Source: Verrucomicrobiota bacterium JB023 (GTDB taxonomy: Bacteria; Verrucomicrobiota; Verrucomicrobiia; Verrucomicrobiales; Akkermansiaceae). From it: DNA of 51,298 nt. A program made the translations under genes and the position numbers. Positions 8,787 to 17,567 of the stretch are shown piece after piece; the first letter of the stretch is position 1; each line of letters starts with the position of its first letter. The stretch lies in assembly GCA_030673895.1 (NCBI GenBank), contig JAUTCR010000041.1, positions 1 to 51,298 on the forward strand, read 5' to 3'. Below the pieces are notes generated by a model that was not told the origin of the DNA, ran no database searches, and was given only the letters and a program-made list of their open reading frames with translations.

Positions 8787-9980
8787 ATGAAAAGCAAGCA
8801 ACTAGCAACCGCGATGATGACTGCTGGACTCGCCTCCAGTTATGCATTAGCCGATGATGGATTCAACTCTGGTGATTACCTCACAAGAGATTGGGGAGGG
8901 CTCCGACCGCAGCTCGTCGAGAGTGGGGTCACGCCCTTCCTTTACTACGATTCAATTTTTAGTGCCAGCGTCAGCGGTGGCTTGAGAAGCGACCAAGCCT
9001 TTGTCGGGCAAGTTTATGGAGGTGCTGATTTGGACCTAGAGAAACTCTTTGGATGGAATGGAGCTTCGATGAAGGTCTCCTTCGTCAACCGACATGGAGA
9101 CACTCTCAGTGATTCGGTGGGCGGAATTTATGATCCGATGACCATCTATGGGGGGCAGACCAGTTATCTCTATCAATTGTTTCTTGAGCAGCAATTGGGT
9201 GAGAATTGGTCGATCAAGTTGGGCCGGGTCTCTGCAGACAGCGACTTCGCGAAGTCTTCTCTGTATGGTTATTCACTCAGTACGGCGATCAATGGGCCAA
9301 TCCGTGCGACCTTGTTAGAAAATTCGATCACATCCTTCCCTTATGCAGTGTGGGGTGGCCGGTTGAAGTTCACTCCTACCGAGGAGCATCAGTTCCAGCT
9401 TGGCGCCTATCAGACCGGGCCCGACCAATGGGATTTCACCGAGAATGGCACCAATTTCAGCTTCGGTCGTGATGACGGTATCTCCGTTTTGGCCCAATAT
9501 GATTGGACGCCTCAGACCGGTAAGAACACCCGTGTCTTTGCCGGGGTGATCAATTCCTTCCGTGACTTCGAAAGCTTCGATGGAGGCACCAGGGATTATC
9601 TCTTCCGTGCCTACCTTCATGGCGAGACTGACATCGCGGATGGTCTTACCGCCTTCGGAATGGCGACCTATTCACCGCATGACGACGTTGCGCGGACTCC
9701 ACTTCAGATCAGTGCCGGCTTGAATTACGAGGGTCTCCTTGCGGGACGGAGTGAGGATCGGACCTTCCTTTTCGTCACCTATGGCCAGTTGAGCGACGAG
9801 TATGGAGACGCGATCGGTGAGGATGTCGATTACGAGATGGTTTACGAATTGGGCCATCGCTTCCAGATGAGCCCTGCAGCCTATGTTCAGCCCTCGGTGC
9901 AGTATATCCAAAATCCCGGCGGCACCGGAGACATTGACAATGCCTTCGTGCTCGGTGCTTGGGTGGGCTTGAGTTTCTAA
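8787..9980 (+). CDS. carbohydrate porin, OprB family
   Basis: 397 aa. A signal peptide ends near residue 22 (YALADD). The mature start GDYLTRDWGGLRPQL is the OprB hallmark. After it come alternating aromatic and glycine-rich beta strands (LGRVSADSDF, LGAYQTGP, LNYEGLL) and a final strand ending in Phe, as in outer-membrane beta-barrels. It should let the sugar or polyol cross the outer membrane for the ABC importer. It is the last gene of the operon, 96 bp after the dehydrogenase, and is followed directly by a strong terminator. Confidence 0.88.
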   Translation: MKSKQLATAMMTAGLASSYALADDGFNSGDYLTRDWGGLRPQLVESGVTPFLYYDSIFSASVSGGLRSDQAFVGQVYGGADLDLEKLFGWNGASMKVSFVNRHGDTLSDSVGGIYDPMTIYGGQTSYLYQLFLEQQLGENWSIKLGRVSADSDFAKSSLYGYSLSTAINGPIRATLLENSITSFPYAVWGGRLKFTPTEEHQFQLGAYQTGPDQWDFTENGTNFSFGRDDGISVLAQYDWTPQTGKNTRVFAGVINSFRDFESFDGGTRDYLFRAYLHGETDIADGLTAFGMATYSPHDDVARTPLQISAGLNYEGLLAGRSEDRTFLFVTYGQLSDEYGDAIGEDVDYEMVYELGHRFQMSPAAYVQPSVQYIQNPGGTGDIDNAFVLGAWVGLSF

Positions 9981-10000
9981 GAGTTGTTCCTTGTTGCCCC

Positions 10001-10037
10001 AAGGGCTTGGCTACCGGAAGGTGGCCAAGCCTTTTTT
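10001..10037 (+). terminator. rho-independent terminator of the polyol operon
   Basis: GGGCTTGGCTACC pairs with GGTGGCCAAGCCT across a GGAA loop: 13 pairs, two of them G-U. Six T follow. It starts 20 bp after the porin stop. Confidence 0.9.
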
Positions 10038-10093
10038 GATCGTGTTTTCTCACTCGGCAGGGGATTGGGAGTTTCTTTTAGCTTTGGGCAAAT

Positions 10094-10121
10094 AAAAAAG
10101 GAAGGTCTTGCGACCTTCCTT
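10094..10121 (-). terminator. rho-independent terminator of ugd
   Basis: GGAAGGTC, loop TTGC, GACCTTCC. On the minus strand the stem is followed by a run of six T. It lies 40 bp after the ugd stop. Confidence 0.88.
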
Positions 10122-10161
10122 CTGACGATTTGAAGCGTTCTTGGGATAGCCGGTTTCGTCG

Positions 10162-11469
10162 TTAGCGACCGATTGAGTAGTATTCGATCCCCGCAGCAGC
10201 CATGTTCTCAGGCTCCATGAGGTTGCGGCCGTCAAAGACGAGAGGATTTCGCATGCGCTTCTTGATTTCCTCGAGGTCAGCGTTGGCGAACTCAGGCCAT
10301 TCGGTGCCGATGATGAGGACTTCGGCTCCATCGAGGCAAGAATACATGTCGTCGCCGTAGGTGAAGCCTTCTCCCAGGTTGCCGAACCTCTTGGCTGTCT
10401 CCATACCCTGGGGATCCCATCCGGTCACTTTCGCGCCTTCCTTGAGCATGTCGTTGGCAAGCTTGATGGCAACGGATTCGCGAACGTCGTCGGTGTTCTG
10501 CTTAAAGGCGAGGCCCCAGAGAGCGATCTTCTTCTCTTGGAGGACCCAAAGCTTCTCGCGGATCCGGTCGAGGAACAGTTTGCGTTGATCGTCGTTGATT
10601 TGCTCGACCTGCTTGAGCAGCTCGAAGGGATAACCGAGAGACTCGGAGATGGCGATGAAGGCCTTTACGTCTTTCGGGAAGCAGCTTCCGCCATAGCCGA
10701 GGCCGGCGTTGAGGAAGCGGCGACCGATGCGCTCGTCCATGCCGATGCCTTCCGCAACTTTCTCGATGTCCGCGCCGGATTTTTCACACACCCGGGCGAC
10801 GGCGTTGATGTAGGAGATCTTGAGCGCGAGGAAGGAGTTAGCCGCGTGCTTGATGAGCTCGGCGGACTCGATATCGGTGACGAGGACGGGAGCATTGAAA
10901 GGGGAGTAGATGCGGCGCATGAGGTCGGCAGCCTTCTCGTTATCTACCCCGAAGACGATCCGGTCGGGATTGAGGAGGTCATCCACGGCGCAACCCTCGC
11001 GGAGGAACTCCGGATTGGAAGCGACGGAGAATTCAACGCCTTCCGGTGCGTAGCGGCGGACTGTCTCGCCAACCTTTTGGCCGGTCTTTACGGGCACGGT
11101 GGACTTGTCGACAATGACCTTGAAGCCGTATTCCGGCTTGAGGCTCTCGGCGATTTCGCGAGCCACTTTCTCAATGAAGGAAAGGTCGACGGAACCGTCG
11201 GCTTGCGGAGGCGTGGGAACCGCGATGAAGACAACTTCTCCATCCCGGACGCCGTCGGCGGTGGAGGTGGTGAATTTCAAGCGGCCGGCGGCCACATTCT
11301 TCTTAACAATCTCCTCGAGGCCGGGCTCATAAATCGGGATCTGGCCGGCAAGGAGCATGTCGACTTTCTCCTGGTTGTTGTCCACACAAGTGACCTCGTG
11401 TCCAACTTCAGCAAAGCATGCGCCGGTGGTGAGTCCGACGTATCCGGTTCCAATAATTGACAGTTTCAT
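10162..11469 (-). CDS. ugd: UDP-glucose 6-dehydrogenase
   Basis: 435 aa, cytoplasmic. It oxidises UDP-glucose to UDP-glucuronate with two NAD+, supplying polysaccharide synthesis. The NAD-binding start is MKLSIIGTGYVGL. Catalytic residues are visible: Lys207 in ELIKHAANSFLA and Cys263 in GYGGSCFPKD. The C-terminal UDP-binding domain includes LWGLAFKQNTDDVRES. The ATG at 11469 follows AGGACAAAGAGAA, a good ribosome binding site; a longer in-frame reading from 11544 adds unrelated residues. It is a single-gene unit with its own terminator and no polysaccharide cluster nearby. Confidence 0.97.
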   Translation of the reverse strand: MKLSIIGTGYVGLTTGACFAEVGHEVTCVDNNQEKVDMLLAGQIPIYEPGLEEIVKKNVAAGRLKFTTSTADGVRDGEVVFIAVPTPPQADGSVDLSFIEKVAREIAESLKPEYGFKVIVDKSTVPVKTGQKVGETVRRYAPEGVEFSVASNPEFLREGCAVDDLLNPDRIVFGVDNEKAADLMRRIYSPFNAPVLVTDIESAELIKHAANSFLALKISYINAVARVCEKSGADIEKVAEGIGMDERIGRRFLNAGLGYGGSCFPKDVKAFIAISESLGYPFELLKQVEQINDDQRKLFLDRIREKLWVLQEKKIALWGLAFKQNTDDVRESVAIKLANDMLKEGAKVTGWDPQGMETAKRFGNLGEGFTYGDDMYSCLDGAEVLIIGTEWPEFANADLEEIKKRMRNPLVFDGRNLMEPENMAAAGIEYYSIGR

Positions 11470-11578
11470 TTCTCTTTGTCCTGGGCGTTGTTGTTTGGCG
11501 TCCTCGGAAGAGCTGCGGGTAGCAGCTAGCGTGCAAATTAACAAGGCTCGATGATCTTGAGGGCAAATGACGAAATTG

Positions 11579-11878
11579 TCACTGCGCCAGGAAGTGGGCG
11601 GCGAGCTGCTCCCATTCCTCCTCGATAGTCAGCGACTTCGGCGGATCTGGTTGATTAGCACGCTGATACCAATAGGAGGCATTCCAGTGATCGCCCTCTT
11701 CCCGGTGCAGGTGGCCGTGAAGCCATGCCCCGTGGGGATCCGGGAGGTCTTGGGCGATATCATGGGCCTCATGCCAGCGCCCGGCTTTTGATAGCCAGAG
11801 AACCTGTAATTCCGGCGAGAGGGAAGCGGGTGCTTCAGAGTCATTGGCGGCGGACTGGGCAAATTCTTTCGTGGTCAC
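11579..11878 (-). CDS. small conserved-looking hypothetical protein, 99 aa
   Basis: Soluble, with no signal peptide. The sequence from residue 18 (LSPELQVLWLSKAGRW) through AHDIAQDLP, GAWLHGHLHREEGD and ASYWYQRA is rich in Trp, His and Ala and reads as paired helices of a TPR/Sel1-like helical protein. I cannot assign a function. I chose the GTG at 11878 (MTTKEFAQ) because the longer frame upstream overlaps the divergent gene and looks non-coding. It is divergent from the secreted protein gene at 11940. Confidence 0.6.
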   Translation of the reverse strand: MTTKEFAQSAANDSEAPASLSPELQVLWLSKAGRWHEAHDIAQDLPDPHGAWLHGHLHREEGDHWNASYWYQRANQPDPPKSLTIEEEWEQLAAHFLAQ

Positions 11879-11939
11879 AGGCCAGATTGTGGGGGGAAAA
11901 AGTTGGAAGGGAAAGGGTGCTTTTGTTAGCACGCGAGCG

Positions 11940-12749
11940 ATGAAACGAACACTTCTCCCCGCCGCCCTGCTCGCAGTCTGGCCCACAGCGCAGGCTGATT
12001 ATCTGGAATCCATGCATGAGCATCCCTGGGTGGGCTACTGGGTGGGCTACGAAGACCGGGAATTCGATTTCGGCATTGGTGCCAAGGGCAATGGCGAGCT
12101 TTTCCTCAAACAGCGGCAAAAGGGCGAAATGACCCGCATCTCGGCCTTTCGTAGCTTGAAGATGCGTTACCTGCTGGAGGAGAAGGCGGGGGATAACTGG
12201 ATTAGCCGGTCGATGGTGGAGGATGGCTTCGAGACCAGCCAGGACCCTAGCGGCGACGTCGAGAAGGCCGAGTTCGAAGTGTCCTACAAGGGGGGTGGCG
12301 CCGCCAAGGTGACTCACACCTTCGAGCGAGGCGAGGTGCACATCGGCATCGAGTGGGTGAAGAAGCCTGAAGGCAAGGAGGCGCGCCTGGGTATCGAGGT
12401 GATCATTCCCGACCTTTACCGCCTGAAGAGCGATATCGAAGAGCGGGAGCTCAAGGAGAAGCTGGAGGATGACGAAGTGCGCGCCGTCCGCGTTGACAAC
12501 AAGAAATTCAAGGTCGAGTTCGAGGACGATGTCACCCTGAGTGACGAGGATGTCTTGGGCAAGGGGGCGACAGAGTTTGAGATCACCAGCAAGCAGCTCG
12601 CTGACAAGTCCATTAACCTCAGCAATACCAAGGACAAGGGAGGAGTCTTCTATTTCGACCAAAAGAACCCACTTCACGAGGGATTCTCCGTGATGTGGTA
12701 TCCGGAGGAATCCGTCGCCGATTCCCAGCTGATTATTGAAGTCGACTAA
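11940..12749 (+). CDS. secreted hypothetical protein, 269 aa
   Basis: The ATG at 11940 gives MKRTLLPAALLAVWPTAQA, a signal peptide cleaved near residue 19, so the protein is exported. The mature part has no motif I recognise. It is charged and probably all-beta, with alternating strands (GNGELFLKQRQKGEM, VSYKGGGAAKVTHTF, VRVDNKKFKVEFEDD) and several DE/K-rich turns. There are no Cys pairs and no catalytic signature. It ends 9 bp before the convergent queC stop. It could be a periplasmic or surface structural protein. Confidence 0.75.
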   Translation: MKRTLLPAALLAVWPTAQADYLESMHEHPWVGYWVGYEDREFDFGIGAKGNGELFLKQRQKGEMTRISAFRSLKMRYLLEEKAGDNWISRSMVEDGFETSQDPSGDVEKAEFEVSYKGGGAAKVTHTFERGEVHIGIEWVKKPEGKEARLGIEVIIPDLYRLKSDIEERELKEKLEDDEVRAVRVDNKKFKVEFEDDVTLSDEDVLGKGATEFEITSKQLADKSINLSNTKDKGGVFYFDQKNPLHEGFSVMWYPEESVADSQLIIEVD

Positions 12750-12758
12750 GCGACCCGC

Positions 12759-13418
12759 TCAAGCCAGATAGCTCGTCGGATCGGGAAGACCGGCGAGCGC
12801 GAAGGCTTCCTTGCGCTCGACGCAGGTGCCGCACTTCCCGCAATGAACGTCCTGCCCCTGATAGCAGGACCAGGTGTGGGTGAAGTCGACACCGAGTTCC
12901 GCGCCCCGGGCGGCGATATCTTCCTTACGCACATCGACAAAAGGCCTCATCAGGGCAAGGCCGGCGTAGGTGCCATTCTTAATCGCCTCGGCCATCGGGC
13001 CGAGAAAGGTCTCCCGGCAATCGGGATAGATGGCATGGTCTCCGGAGTGCGCCGCGATCACGAGCCCTTCCGCCTCAAGACTTTCCGCGAAACCGGCCGC
13101 AAGCGAAAGGAGGATGCCATTGCGGAAGGGGACGACGGTCTTTTTCATGTTACTGTCCTCGTAGTGCCCAAGGGGAATTTCCCCTCCGGATTGGAGGAGA
13201 TCAGAGGTGAAGAGATCGTTGATGACCGTTAGGTCCGCCTGGTGAAAGGGGATGCCGGCTTTCTCGGCCTGCCATCGCGCCATGGGCAACTCCTTCGCGT
13301 TATGCTTCGAGCCATAATCGACCCCGAGACAAGCGAGCACCTCATGCCCTTCGGCGAGGGTGTGCCAAAGAGCGACGGTGGAGTCCATGCCACCCGAGAG
13401 GAGAACGACGGTCTTCAT
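12759..13418 (-). CDS. queC: 7-cyano-7-deazaguanine (preQ0) synthase
   Basis: 219 aa. It converts 7-carboxy-7-deazaguanine to preQ0 with ATP and ammonia in the queuosine pathway. The PP-loop motif SGGMDS lies at residues 8-13. The zinc-binding cysteines are C185, C193, C196 and C199. FRNGILLSLAAGFAE and HSGDHAIYPDCR are family segments. It stands alone: no queD, queE or queF is in the window, and I see no preQ1 riboswitch in its short leader. Confidence 0.97.
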   Translation of the reverse strand: MKTVVLLSGGMDSTVALWHTLAEGHEVLACLGVDYGSKHNAKELPMARWQAEKAGIPFHQADLTVINDLFTSDLLQSGGEIPLGHYEDSNMKKTVVPFRNGILLSLAAGFAESLEAEGLVIAAHSGDHAIYPDCRETFLGPMAEAIKNGTYAGLALMRPFVDVRKEDIAARGAELGVDFTHTWSCYQGQDVHCGKCGTCVERKEAFALAGLPDPTSYLA

Positions 13419-13531
13419 GCCGTTGTTGAATCCTATGCAAACAATCTTGGCAAGTCATCGACGCTTTGCGGAGCACGGCAATCGGCGTTTATTCGTCACT
13501 CAGACCGGAGCAACTGGCCCGCCAGGGAGCG

Positions 13532-14107
13532 TTAGCGTGACCTTCTTCTGGTGAAGAGAAGACCCGTGAGGGCCAGGGAGAACAGTGAGGCTGAAGCAGG
13601 CTCCGGGACCGTAAGGATGGTGATTGTCTGATCCGACGGAAGAGTCCACACGTGAGCTCCCTCGCTGACGCCCATTTCCGCAATAGAGGTGTTCAGATAG
13701 GTTGCACTTCCAGAAATAAATGACCCAGAGACATAATCTTCGGGGAGAATCACCGCCCTCATATCAAAACTGAAACCAATTGGCGAACCTTCGCCAAAGT
13801 CAGCAAAGACAAGTGAACCAGAGCCGAAGTCGCTGGAGCCCTGAATTCCTTCGTTGAACTGATCAACGTCGAGAAGATCGGCGGGGGTGACGCCGACTGT
13901 GATAACGGCAAATCCAGGCTCAGTGCCGCCACCGGAGAAAGTCGGTTCGATCGGGGTCTGGATTTCTAGAAAGCTGCTGGTGTCGAGACTGCCGAATCCA
14001 AGGATACGCACGTCGTCACCCGCTTCAATGATGTGGAAGGTCAGGGCTCCTTGGGAGAGGGAAGGCACACCGATTAACAGCGTGATAGCCAGCGTTTTCA
14101 GTTGCAT
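13532..14107 (-). CDS. PEP-CTERM-type sorting-domain protein, 191 aa
   Basis: A signal peptide (MQLKTLAITLLIGVPSLSQGA) is followed by a beta-rich extracellular domain with many Ser, Gly and Phe residues. The C-terminus has VPEPAS, a hydrophobic helix (LFSLALTGLLF) and a terminal Arg cluster (TRRRSR). This is the tripartite PEP-CTERM signal recognised by an exosortase and typical of Verrucomicrobiota and some Proteobacteria. It probably ends up at the cell surface or in the extracellular matrix. The mature domain has no family I can name. Confidence 0.85.
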   Translation of the reverse strand: MQLKTLAITLLIGVPSLSQGALTFHIIEAGDDVRILGFGSLDTSSFLEIQTPIEPTFSGGGTEPGFAVITVGVTPADLLDVDQFNEGIQGSSDFGSGSLVFADFGEGSPIGFSFDMRAVILPEDYVSGSFISGSATYLNTSIAEMGVSEGAHVWTLPSDQTITILTVPEPASASLFSLALTGLLFTRRRSR

Positions 14108-14187
14108 GGCCCCTGCTACCGAAAAGTCCTGTTAGATAGCAAGTAAATTAATAATAACTATGAAATTTAATTAGCTTATAAAGTTGG

Positions 14188-15216
14188 TCAAGATTCTTTG
14201 AGGAACCGCGCGAGGAGGCTCTCTTCTTTGGTCCGCATGCCCTGGAAGGCTCGGGAGCGCTTGGCCTTGCGGAGCCGTTCCGCAAAGGTCTGGTCAAGCC
14301 AACTATTGAGGAGGAGAGGGTGGATGTAATACTTCCTGCAGGTGGCCTGGGTGTTGAACAGGGCCTTGGAGGCTGCCTTGACCGCGGCCACCTCCGTCGA
14401 TTTGAGGCTTTTTTTCGTGTCGGGAATGTCAGTGGCAAGAAGGTAGCGAAAGGCGAGCAAGGTTCCTCTCCAAGTGCGAAAGGTCTTGGCGGAGAACTCG
14501 TCGGCAGAGAGTTCTTTGATGAGCTGATTGACCATTCCGGAGTCCACTTCGGCTAGCTCTCCCTCTTCGTTCCGGTATTCGAAAAGGTGCTCCCCGGGAA
14601 GTTCGTGGCATTTCGCGAGATGTCGGGCCAGTCCGGGATGGTCAATTTCGAAGGTGACATCCTTGCCGTGCTTGCCTCGGTAGTTCAGCTCGATCGTCCG
14701 GCCATGCAATTCGGCATGTTCCTTGGCCAGGGTGGTGATGCCGAAGGTGCCATTGTCTTCCCGGTAATGCTCGTTGCCGACCCGGGCTCCCGTCCGGTCG
14801 ATGATGGAGAGGGCCAGGGCGGTGACGGTCTCCTCGTCGAGAGTTTTCCGGCGGAGGATTTTTTGTGTTTCGGCGCGGAGTGAAGGCAAGTGGCGCGCGA
14901 AGTCCAACAGGCTGTCAAACTTCTGCTCATTTCTGAACTGGAGCCAACTGGGGTGATAGCGGTATTGCTTCCTCGAGCGGGAATCCCGTCCTGTGGCCTG
15001 GAGATGCCCGAGGGGAGAGAGACAGATCCAGACCGATTGATAGGCGGGAGGGATGGCCAGGGAGCGGATGCGCTCAAGGTCTTCGCCCTTGCCTAAGCGG
15101 TCGCCGTCGGGGGTGAGGTAGGTGAAGCCGCGTCCGCAGCGCTGTCGGCGGAAGCCGGGTTCGGTGTCAGAGCTGCGAATGAGTTTCATGGCCGAGCCCG
15201 TTTTCGCATCCGGCAT
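14188..15216 (-). CDS. DNA topoisomerase IB (poxvirus/eukaryote-like)
   Basis: 342 aa, the usual size for bacterial topoisomerase IB. It relaxes supercoils through a 3'-phosphotyrosyl intermediate. Visible landmarks are the N-terminal GRGFTYLTPDG, a catalytic Arg in IIDRTGARVGNEHY, the TFRTWRGT segment, and the catalytic Tyr in CRKYYIHP near the C-terminus. Two starts are possible: ATG 15216 (MPDAKTGSAM, chosen, preceded by AAGG) and ATG 15189 (MKLIRSSDTEPGF, closer to the usual family start). It is divergent from the CsbD gene. Confidence 0.93.
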   Translation of the reverse strand: MPDAKTGSAMKLIRSSDTEPGFRRQRCGRGFTYLTPDGDRLGKGEDLERIRSLAIPPAYQSVWICLSPLGHLQATGRDSRSRKQYRYHPSWLQFRNEQKFDSLLDFARHLPSLRAETQKILRRKTLDEETVTALALSIIDRTGARVGNEHYREDNGTFGITTLAKEHAELHGRTIELNYRGKHGKDVTFEIDHPGLARHLAKCHELPGEHLFEYRNEEGELAEVDSGMVNQLIKELSADEFSAKTFRTWRGTLLAFRYLLATDIPDTKKSLKSTEVAAVKAASKALFNTQATCRKYYIHPLLLNSWLDQTFAERLRKAKRSRAFQGMRTKEESLLARFLKES

Positions 15217-15385
15217 GCCTGCCGGTTGCCTTGCGGATTGCGGAGGGCGCTTTTGCAAAATACGCAACCTGTCGCAGGAGAGGACGATGTTGAGAGGGCG
15301 GTCCTCTCGCACGAGGGGCGGACTATCAGTCAGTTGCGGAAGTTGAGGGCGGTCCGGCAGGCTGCGTGCGAGACAAGCTCTCGCA

Positions 15386-15577
15386 ATGAATACTGACCAA
15401 GCAAAAGGAAATTGGAAAATCCTCGTTGGAAAATTGAAGGAACAATATGGCGAAACCTTCAACGATCTCGATGCCGAGACCGAAGGTGATATCGAGCAAG
15501 TGGAAGGTCGTCTCCAGCGGCTCAAAGGAACCTCCCGCGAGGAAGCGCACCGTCTCATCAATGACTTGATGAGCTAA
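15386..15577 (+). CDS. CsbD family stress-response protein, 63 aa
   Basis: The whole protein is the small CsbD domain: MNTDQAKGNWKILVGKLKEQ, then EGDIEQVEGRLQRLKG. These proteins are induced by general stress in many bacteria; their biochemical role is not settled. It is cytoplasmic and highly charged. Single-gene unit divergent from topoisomerase IB, with its own terminator at 15600. Confidence 0.93.
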   Translation: MNTDQAKGNWKILVGKLKEQYGETFNDLDAETEGDIEQVEGRLQRLKGTSREEAHRLINDLMS

Positions 15578-15599
15578 GCCCGCTCCTCTTGATTCTCCT

Positions 15600-15633
15600 C
15601 GCCGCACCGGGCTCATCCCGTTGCGGCGTTTTT
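15600..15633 (+). terminator. rho-independent terminator after the CsbD gene
   Basis: CGCCGCACCGGG pairs with CCCGTTGCGGCG (one mismatch, five-base loop) and is followed by TTTTT. It lies 22 bp after the CsbD stop. Confidence 0.85.
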
Positions 15634-15729
15634 GCGTTCTGCACGGAGGTTCCGGACTCCTAGGCTGTCATTTGCAAAGGGTCCGGCGTGCGAATTGCCT
15701 AATCTACGGGCTTTCAGAGGTGGAACGGG

Positions 15730-16629
15730 GTGAGCGCAAAGGACGTCATGCTTTCGCTCGACCGCATCTGGCAGATTCTCGAGGAATCGGTTCGCGAGAC
15801 CCTGAAGGGGCTCATCGAACAGGCGCCCAATTTCGCAGCTGGCCTCGTCATCCTCGGCCTCGTTGCTCTCGTATCCTGGCTTTACAAGCTCGTCATCGGG
15901 CGCGTCTTGGACCGCACCAAATGGCGGACTTCGCTGAAGGAGCTGGTTAAAACGTTCGGCAAGACACTGATTTGGATCATTGGCGTTCTCATCGCCGCGA
16001 TGGTGATCTTTCCCGGGCTGACGCCTGCAAAAGCTCTGGGCGCTGCCGGTCTGGCGTCCGTTGCCGTGGGTTTGGCCTTCAAGGACATCTTTCAGAACTT
16101 CTTCGCGGGCGTTCTTTTACTCTGGAAATTCCCCTTCGAGCCGGGCGACTTCATCGAATGCGAGGGCGTGAGAGGGCGCGTAGTGGAAACCCGCCTCCGC
16201 GTCACCACGGTTAGGAAACCCTCGGGCGAACTCGTCGTCGTGCCGAATAATCATCTGATTTCGAACCCTCTCGATGTCATCGACAGCCAGAGGCTGCGCC
16301 GGACGCTGGTCAAGACCGGGGTCGCCTACAAGGAAGACCTCGCGCGGGCCAAGAAGGTGGTGGAGGAGGCGGTCTCAGCTTGCCAGTCGGTCTCCAGCGA
16401 GAAGCCTTTGGACGTTTTTGTTTCGGGTTTCGGTGCGAGTAGCATGGATATGGACGTCTTCTACTGGACGGACTCACGCCCCTACGAGATGCGCCGGAGC
16501 AACTCCGAGGTCGCGCTGGCCATCAAGGAGGCTCTGGACCGCGAGGGAATCGAAATCCCATTCCCATACCGCACCCTGACTTTCGACGAGCCCTTACCGA
16601 TTCGTCAATTGGAGCAGGAGGCCAGGTAA
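15730..16629 (+). CDS. small-conductance mechanosensitive channel, MscS family
   Basis: 299 aa inner-membrane channel. Transmembrane helices lie at about residues 37-58 and 80-97. The pore helix with the Gly/Ala pattern runs around ALGAAGLASVAVGLAFKD. The beta domain follows with GDFIECEGVRGRVVE, VPNNHLISNPLDVI, and a C-terminal alpha/beta domain ending in FPYRTLTF. It should open on membrane tension and release solutes on hypo-osmotic shock. The GTG at 15730 follows GAGGTGG at good spacing; ATG 15748, preceded by AAAGGA, is an alternative six residues later. Confidence 0.95.
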   Translation: MSAKDVMLSLDRIWQILEESVRETLKGLIEQAPNFAAGLVILGLVALVSWLYKLVIGRVLDRTKWRTSLKELVKTFGKTLIWIIGVLIAAMVIFPGLTPAKALGAAGLASVAVGLAFKDIFQNFFAGVLLLWKFPFEPGDFIECEGVRGRVVETRLRVTTVRKPSGELVVVPNNHLISNPLDVIDSQRLRRTLVKTGVAYKEDLARAKKVVEEAVSACQSVSSEKPLDVFVSGFGASSMDMDVFYWTDSRPYEMRRSNSEVALAIKEALDREGIEIPFPYRTLTFDEPLPIRQLEQEAR

Positions 16630-16743
16630 CCCGGGCGTCGTGCAGAATCGCATTTTTGATTTGCAAATTGAAAGACGAGGAACAGGCGCGAACTTGTTTT
16701 TCAATTAGTTAGGATTGGTCCAACAACTGCGTAAGGGGAGGCG

Positions 16744-17193
16744 ATGAAACTTCTGACCGAGCATACCGGCCATCTGGAGCGACAGGCTCCGCGCCGGTTC
16801 CTTGCCTTAATTCAATCGGACCAAGTGGCCGCCGCTCAGTATGAGCAGCTCTTGGATTGGTTGTTCGAGGAGGACTGCGAGTTGGAGGTGGTCACGAAAA
16901 CAGACGAACCCGTCTTTCTCGGGGAGCCAGGGGAGGGAATCTGGGTTTCTCCCGACTTGCCGAGGTCCAAGGTTCTTTCCGTTCAATATGACGGGTTTCT
17001 TTATCTAACTCATCCCGCCGAGCGCTCGGAGCCTGACTTTCTCCGCCAATTTCGCTTCCAGAATCTTCCCATCGTCCGTCTGGATGAGACAGGATCGGCA
17101 GCTCAAGCGGTTGATGAGCTTTTTGGAAGAGGAACGCGCTCTCAACCGCCTTCCCGAAAGATGCGGAGCGAGGACATCCCCCAGGTCGCTTAA
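16744..17193 (+). CDS. hypothetical protein, 149 aa
   Basis: I do not recognise a family. The protein is soluble with no signal peptide. It starts MKLLTEHTGHLERQAPRRFL, has an acidic LLDWLFEEDCELEVV segment near residues 38-53, and a Pro-rich basic C-terminus. The ATG at 16744 follows AAGGGGAGGCG, an unusually strong ribosome binding site for this window, so it is likely a real gene. A 374-bp non-coding region with origin-like repeats follows it. Confidence 0.65.
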   Translation: MKLLTEHTGHLERQAPRRFLALIQSDQVAAAQYEQLLDWLFEEDCELEVVTKTDEPVFLGEPGEGIWVSPDLPRSKVLSVQYDGFLYLTHPAERSEPDFLRQFRFQNLPIVRLDETGSAAQAVDELFGRGTRSQPPSRKMRSEDIPQVA

Positions 17194-17567
17194 GTCATCC
17201 TCCGCAAACGTCTGATTTGGAGTGAGCGGCACCTTGCGCTCGGCGTTCGATCAACTTTTGCCAAGAGGCCGGGCGTCGGGGAAAAAAGTCGAGCCTTTTC
17301 CGCCGACAGAGAACTACTAAAGTGAATAACTTGTGGATTCTCGTGAGAATTGTTTCACGGAATTCGAATTGACCGTCGAAAAGCCCGTGGTTGCAAGGAT
17401 TGGGAGCTGGCACGCTTCATTCACATCTTGTCGACAACTTGTGAATAACTTGTGAGGAGTTCAGAAAAACTGCGATAAACTGCTTGGCACCAAGTAAAAG
17501 TGAGGAAGCGATCAAGCCAGTTGCCTTTCGTTAGCAGCCGTTCCATCGGCAGCTTGAGGGGAGTGCC
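17194..17567. other. intergenic region with DnaA-box-like and parS-like sequences (possible replication-origin element)
   Basis: No credible gene. GTGAATAACTTGTG occurs twice as a direct repeat (17322-17335 and 17441-17454). The second copy contains an exact DnaA-box match read on the minus strand (TTATTCACA, 17440-17448). One-mismatch boxes lie in the first copy and at 17417-17425. A TTGTCGACAA palindrome sits at 17428-17437. TGTTTCACG at 17351-17359 equals the left half of a parS site. There is no dnaA, dnaN or parAB gene next to it. Confidence 0.4.

Noticed and set aside
13419-13531. Possible preQ1 riboswitch upstream of queC
   Set aside because: The short leader lacks the conserved preQ1-I loop and pairing elements.
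17195-17413. 72-codon minus-strand frame in the origin-like region
   Set aside because: No ribosome binding site, composition unlike a protein, and it covers the repeats.
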